DNA of 9,967 nt from an uncultured beta proteobacterium (GTDB taxonomy: Bacteria; Pseudomonadota; Gammaproteobacteria; Burkholderiales; Burkholderiaceae_C): NCBI GenBank assembly GCA_903834645.1, contig CAILKA010000027.1, forward strand, positions 1 to 9,967. Reading direction: 5' to 3'. Of this stretch, positions 8,035 through 9,967 are shown one piece after another (the first letter of the stretch is position 1; the number at the start of each line of letters is the position of its first letter). The notes under the pieces are model-generated. The model was not told where the DNA came from and did no database searches. It saw only the letters and a list, made by a program, of their open reading frames with translations. The translations under genes were made by a program, and so were the position numbers.

Positions 8035-8059
8035 TAAAATTCGGGGTTTTCCTGCCCCG
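8035..8059 (+). promoter_or_regulatory. Candidate tkt -10 element and leader inverted repeat
   Basis: TAAAAT (8035-8040) is a five-of-six match to the -10 box, preceded by GGC in a GC-rich context as often seen in Burkholderiales promoters. TTGTGC at 8006-8011 is 23 bases upstream, too far for a normal -35. The predicted short leader holds CGGGG (8042-8046) and CCCCG (8055-8059), a 5-base stem with a TTTTCCTG loop. The only Shine-Dalgarno-like bases are GGA (8059-8061), 9 bases before the ATG and partly inside that stem. Confidence 0.5.
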
Positions 8060-8070
8060 GATTGCGCGCC

Positions 8071-9967
8071 ATGCCGTCACAGACCGCCGACACCACCGTC
8101 TTGATGGCCAACGCCATCCGGGCGCTCGCCATGGACGCCGTGCAGGCCGCGAATTCCGGCCACCCGGGCGCCCCGATGGGCATGGCGGAGATGGCAGTGG
8201 CGCTGTGGGGCCGCCACCTGCGGCACGACCCCACCGACCCTCACTGGGCCGACCGCGACCGCTTCGTGCTGTCCAACGGTCACGGCTCGATGCTCATCTA
8301 TGCGCTGCTGCACCTGAGCGGCTACGCGCTGCCGATGGACGAGCTGCGGCGCTTTCGCCAGCTGCACAGCCGCACCCCGGGCCACCCCGAGGTGGACATC
8401 ACCCCGGGCGTGGAGACGACCACCGGCCCGCTGGGCCAGGGCCTGGCCAACGCGGTAGGCATGGCGCTGGCCGAGAAGCTGATGGCCCAGGCCTTCAACC
8501 GGCCCGGTCACTCGATCGTCGACCACCGCACCTACGTGTTCCTGGGCGACGGTTGCCTGATGGAGGGCGTGAGCCACGAGGCCTGTGCGCTGGCCGGGGC
8601 ATGGAAGCTCAACAAGCTCGTGGCCCTGTACGACGACAACGGCATCAGCATCGACGGCGCGGTCCAGCCGTGGTACGTCGACGACGTGGGGCTGCGCTTT
8701 CGTGGCTACGGCTGGGACGTGATCGGGCCGCTGGACGGCCACGACGTGCAGGCGGTGGACGAGGCGCTGCAGCGCGCCCGGGCATCGGCCACGCGCCCCA
8801 CGCTCATCGTGTGCCGCACGACCATCGGCAAGGGCTCGCCCAACCGGGCGGGCACGGCCAAGGCGCACGGCGAGGCGCTGGGGCTGGAGGAGGTGCGGCT
8901 CACGCGCGAGGCAACGGGCTGGCCGCACGCGCCCTTCGAGATGCCGGCCGAGGCCTACGCGGCCTGGGACGCGCGGCCTGCAGGCGCCAAGGCGCACGCA
9001 CTCTGGCAGGCCGCCTTCGAGGCCTACCGGGCCGCGCACCCGAGCCTGGCCGCCGAGTTCGAGCGGCGCCTGGCCGGGCAGCTGCCGGCGGAATTCGCCG
9101 AGGTGGTGCAGCTGGCGCTGCAGGCCGCTCTCGCCAAGGCCGAGACGGTGGCCACGCGCAAGGCGAGCCAGATCGCGCTGGAGGCCTTCACGAAGGCCCT
9201 GCCCGAGCTGCTCGGCGGCTCGGCCGACCTCACCGGCTCCAACCTCACGAACACCTCCTCCACGCCGGCGCTGCGCTTCGATGAGGCCGGCGTGCCCAAC
9301 GGTGGTCGCCACGTGAATTACGGTGTGCGCGAGTTCGGCATGGCCGCGGTCATGAACGGCTTGGCGCTGCACGGCGGCTTCATCCCCTACGGCGGCACCT
9401 TCCTCACGTTCAGCGACTACAGCCGCAATGCCATCCGCATGGCCGCGCTGATGAAGCGCCGCGTCGTGCACGTCTTCACGCACGACTCCATCGGCCTGGG
9501 CGAGGACGGTCCCACGCACCAGAGCGTCGAGCACGCAGCCAGCCTGCGCCTGATCCCCAACCTGGAGGTCTGGCGCCCGGCCGACACGGCCGAGACGGTC
9601 GTGGCCTGGCAGGCCGCGCTGGCCGCCGCCGACCGCCCGACGGCGCTGCTGCTGTCACGCCAGAACCTGCCCTATGCCCCCAAGGCCGCGCTCGCCGACA
9701 TCGCGCGCGGCGGCTACGTGCTCGCCGAGCCGGCCGAGGTGGGCCTGAAAAAGAAGGCCCAGGCCGTGATCGTCGCCACCGGCAGCGAGGTGCAGCTCGC
9801 CTTGCACGCGCAGGCCGAGCTGTCGCGAGAGGGCGTGGCCGTGCGCGTCGTGAGCCTGCCCAGCACCACCGTCTTCGACCGCCAGGACGTGGCCTACAAG
9901 AGCACCGTGCTGCCGGCCAAGCTGCCGCGCATCGCGGTGGAGGCCGGCGTCACCGACGGCTGGTGGA
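8071..9967 (+). CDS. tkt: Transketolase, 3' truncated by the window edge
   Basis: The frame is open from ATG 8071 through the last base with no stop: 632 codons are seen, and by comparison with E. coli TktA (663 residues) about 40-45 are missing. Transketolase moves two-carbon ketol units between sugar phosphates using thiamine diphosphate (pentose phosphate and Calvin pathways, cytoplasm). Visible signatures: SGHPGAPMG with H31, LSNGHGSMLIYALLHL, the cofactor motif GDGCLMEG (from G159) completed by DDN (N190), GSADLTGSN, VREFGM with catalytic E421, then HDSIGLGEDGPTHQ and the C-terminal-domain start ATGSEVQLA. The N-terminus aligns with TktA from its first residues, which supports the start despite a weak ribosome site. 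The family could also be labelled cbbT if it were in a Calvin operon, but no cbb gene is visible here. No frameshift or missing catalytic residue is seen. Confidence 0.97.
   Translation, partial: MPSQTADTTVLMANAIRALAMDAVQAANSGHPGAPMGMAEMAVALWGRHLRHDPTDPHWADRDRFVLSNGHGSMLIYALLHLSGYALPMDELRRFRQLHSRTPGHPEVDITPGVETTTGPLGQGLANAVGMALAEKLMAQAFNRPGHSIVDHRTYVFLGDGCLMEGVSHEACALAGAWKLNKLVALYDDNGISIDGAVQPWYVDDVGLRFRGYGWDVIGPLDGHDVQAVDEALQRARASATRPTLIVCRTTIGKGSPNRAGTAKAHGEALGLEEVRLTREATGWPHAPFEMPAEAYAAWDARPAGAKAHALWQAAFEAYRAAHPSLAAEFERRLAGQLPAEFAEVVQLALQAALAKAETVATRKASQIALEAFTKALPELLGGSADLTGSNLTNTSSTPALRFDEAGVPNGGRHVNYGVREFGMAAVMNGLALHGGFIPYGGTFLTFSDYSRNAIRMAALMKRRVVHVFTHDSIGLGEDGPTHQSVEHAASLRLIPNLEVWRPADTAETVVAWQAALAAADRPTALLLSRQNLPYAPKAALADIARGGYVLAEPAEVGLKKKAQAVIVATGSEVQLALHAQAELSREGVAVRVVSLPSTTVFDRQDVAYKSTVLPAKLPRIAVEAGVTDGWW

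Larger units (their letters stand above)
7757..8070. promoter_or_regulatory. Divergent intergenic region between dctP and tkt
   Basis: These 314 bases separate the outward-facing dctP and tkt genes and hold no credible gene. They contain the dctP ribosome site (GAGGAGA, 7763-7769), a candidate dctP -10, a candidate tkt -10, and inverted repeats at 7828-7839, 7872-7884 (GGCCC TGC GGGCC), 7917-7936 and 8042-8059. Frames open across it have proline/arginine-rich, repetitive translations typical of GC-rich non-coding sequence. Confidence 0.75.

Noticed and set aside
7820..8080. Minus-strand 86-codon frame in the divergent intergenic region
   Set aside because: No ribosome site or family resemblance. 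Its Arg/Pro/Ala-rich translation matches random GC-rich sequence, and it overlaps the candidate promoters and the tkt start.
6200..8104. Long plus-strand open frame of about 634 codons
   Set aside because: It is antisense to dctQ and dctP and continues through the intergenic region into tkt. Its composition is His/Gly/Leu-rich with no family motif.
8077..9534. Minus-strand open frame of about 485 codons and a plus-strand frame from 8205 to 9284
   Set aside because: Both are shadows of the transketolase gene, whose own frame has all catalytic motifs uninterrupted. The real gene lacks a stop only because the window ends.

Overview
The window is very GC-rich, densely packed bacterial DNA. Codon use is strongly biased to G/C in third positions. 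The gene content (tripartite TRAP transporter, HpcH/HpaI-type aldolase, c-di-GMP signalling, a transketolase of the type usual in the order) suggests a betaproteobacterium of the Burkholderiales, in the Comamonadaceae/Sphaerotilaceae neighbourhood. This placement rests on family resemblance and composition, not on a marker gene.

Region 1 (1-3112, plus strand) is a signalling pair. The first gene enters the window already in progress. It supplies most of a receiver domain followed by two closely similar histidine-phosphotransfer (Hpt) domains, so it is probably the C-terminus of a hybrid sensor kinase. The second gene, 48 bases downstream, encodes receiver-GGDEF-EAL. Its receiver and EAL domains keep their key residues, but its GGDEF domain has lost several. 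The likely reading is a phosphorelay ending in a c-di-GMP phosphodiesterase.

Region 2 (3136-7756, minus strand) is a five-gene operon transcribed right to left: TRAP binding protein (dctP-like), small permease (dctQ-like), large permease (dctM-like), HpcH/HpaI-family aldolase, and a D-isomer-specific 2-hydroxyacid dehydrogenase. The last four are nearly contiguous (a 4-base ATGA overlap, then gaps of 7 and 22 bases). A strong hairpin lies in the 90-base gap after dctP and probably sets binding protein above permease expression. Together the genes look like import and catabolism of an organic, hydroxy or sugar acid. The substrate cannot be read from the sequence, and no dedicated regulator is in the window.

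Region 3 (7757-8070) is a 314-base divergent intergenic region with candidate promoters for dctP and tkt and several inverted repeats. Region 4 (8071-9967, plus strand) is a transketolase gene running off the right edge, missing roughly the last 40-45 codons.

The two operons of regions 1 and 2 converge at about 3112-3136, where a perfect 24-base palindrome covers the stop codon of the c-di-GMP gene. No RNA gene, insertion sequence, CRISPR array or phage gene was seen. Most of the window is ordinary. The points most worth a second look are the tandem Hpt domains, the degenerate GGDEF, the dctP-dctQ hairpin and the palindrome at the convergent junction.
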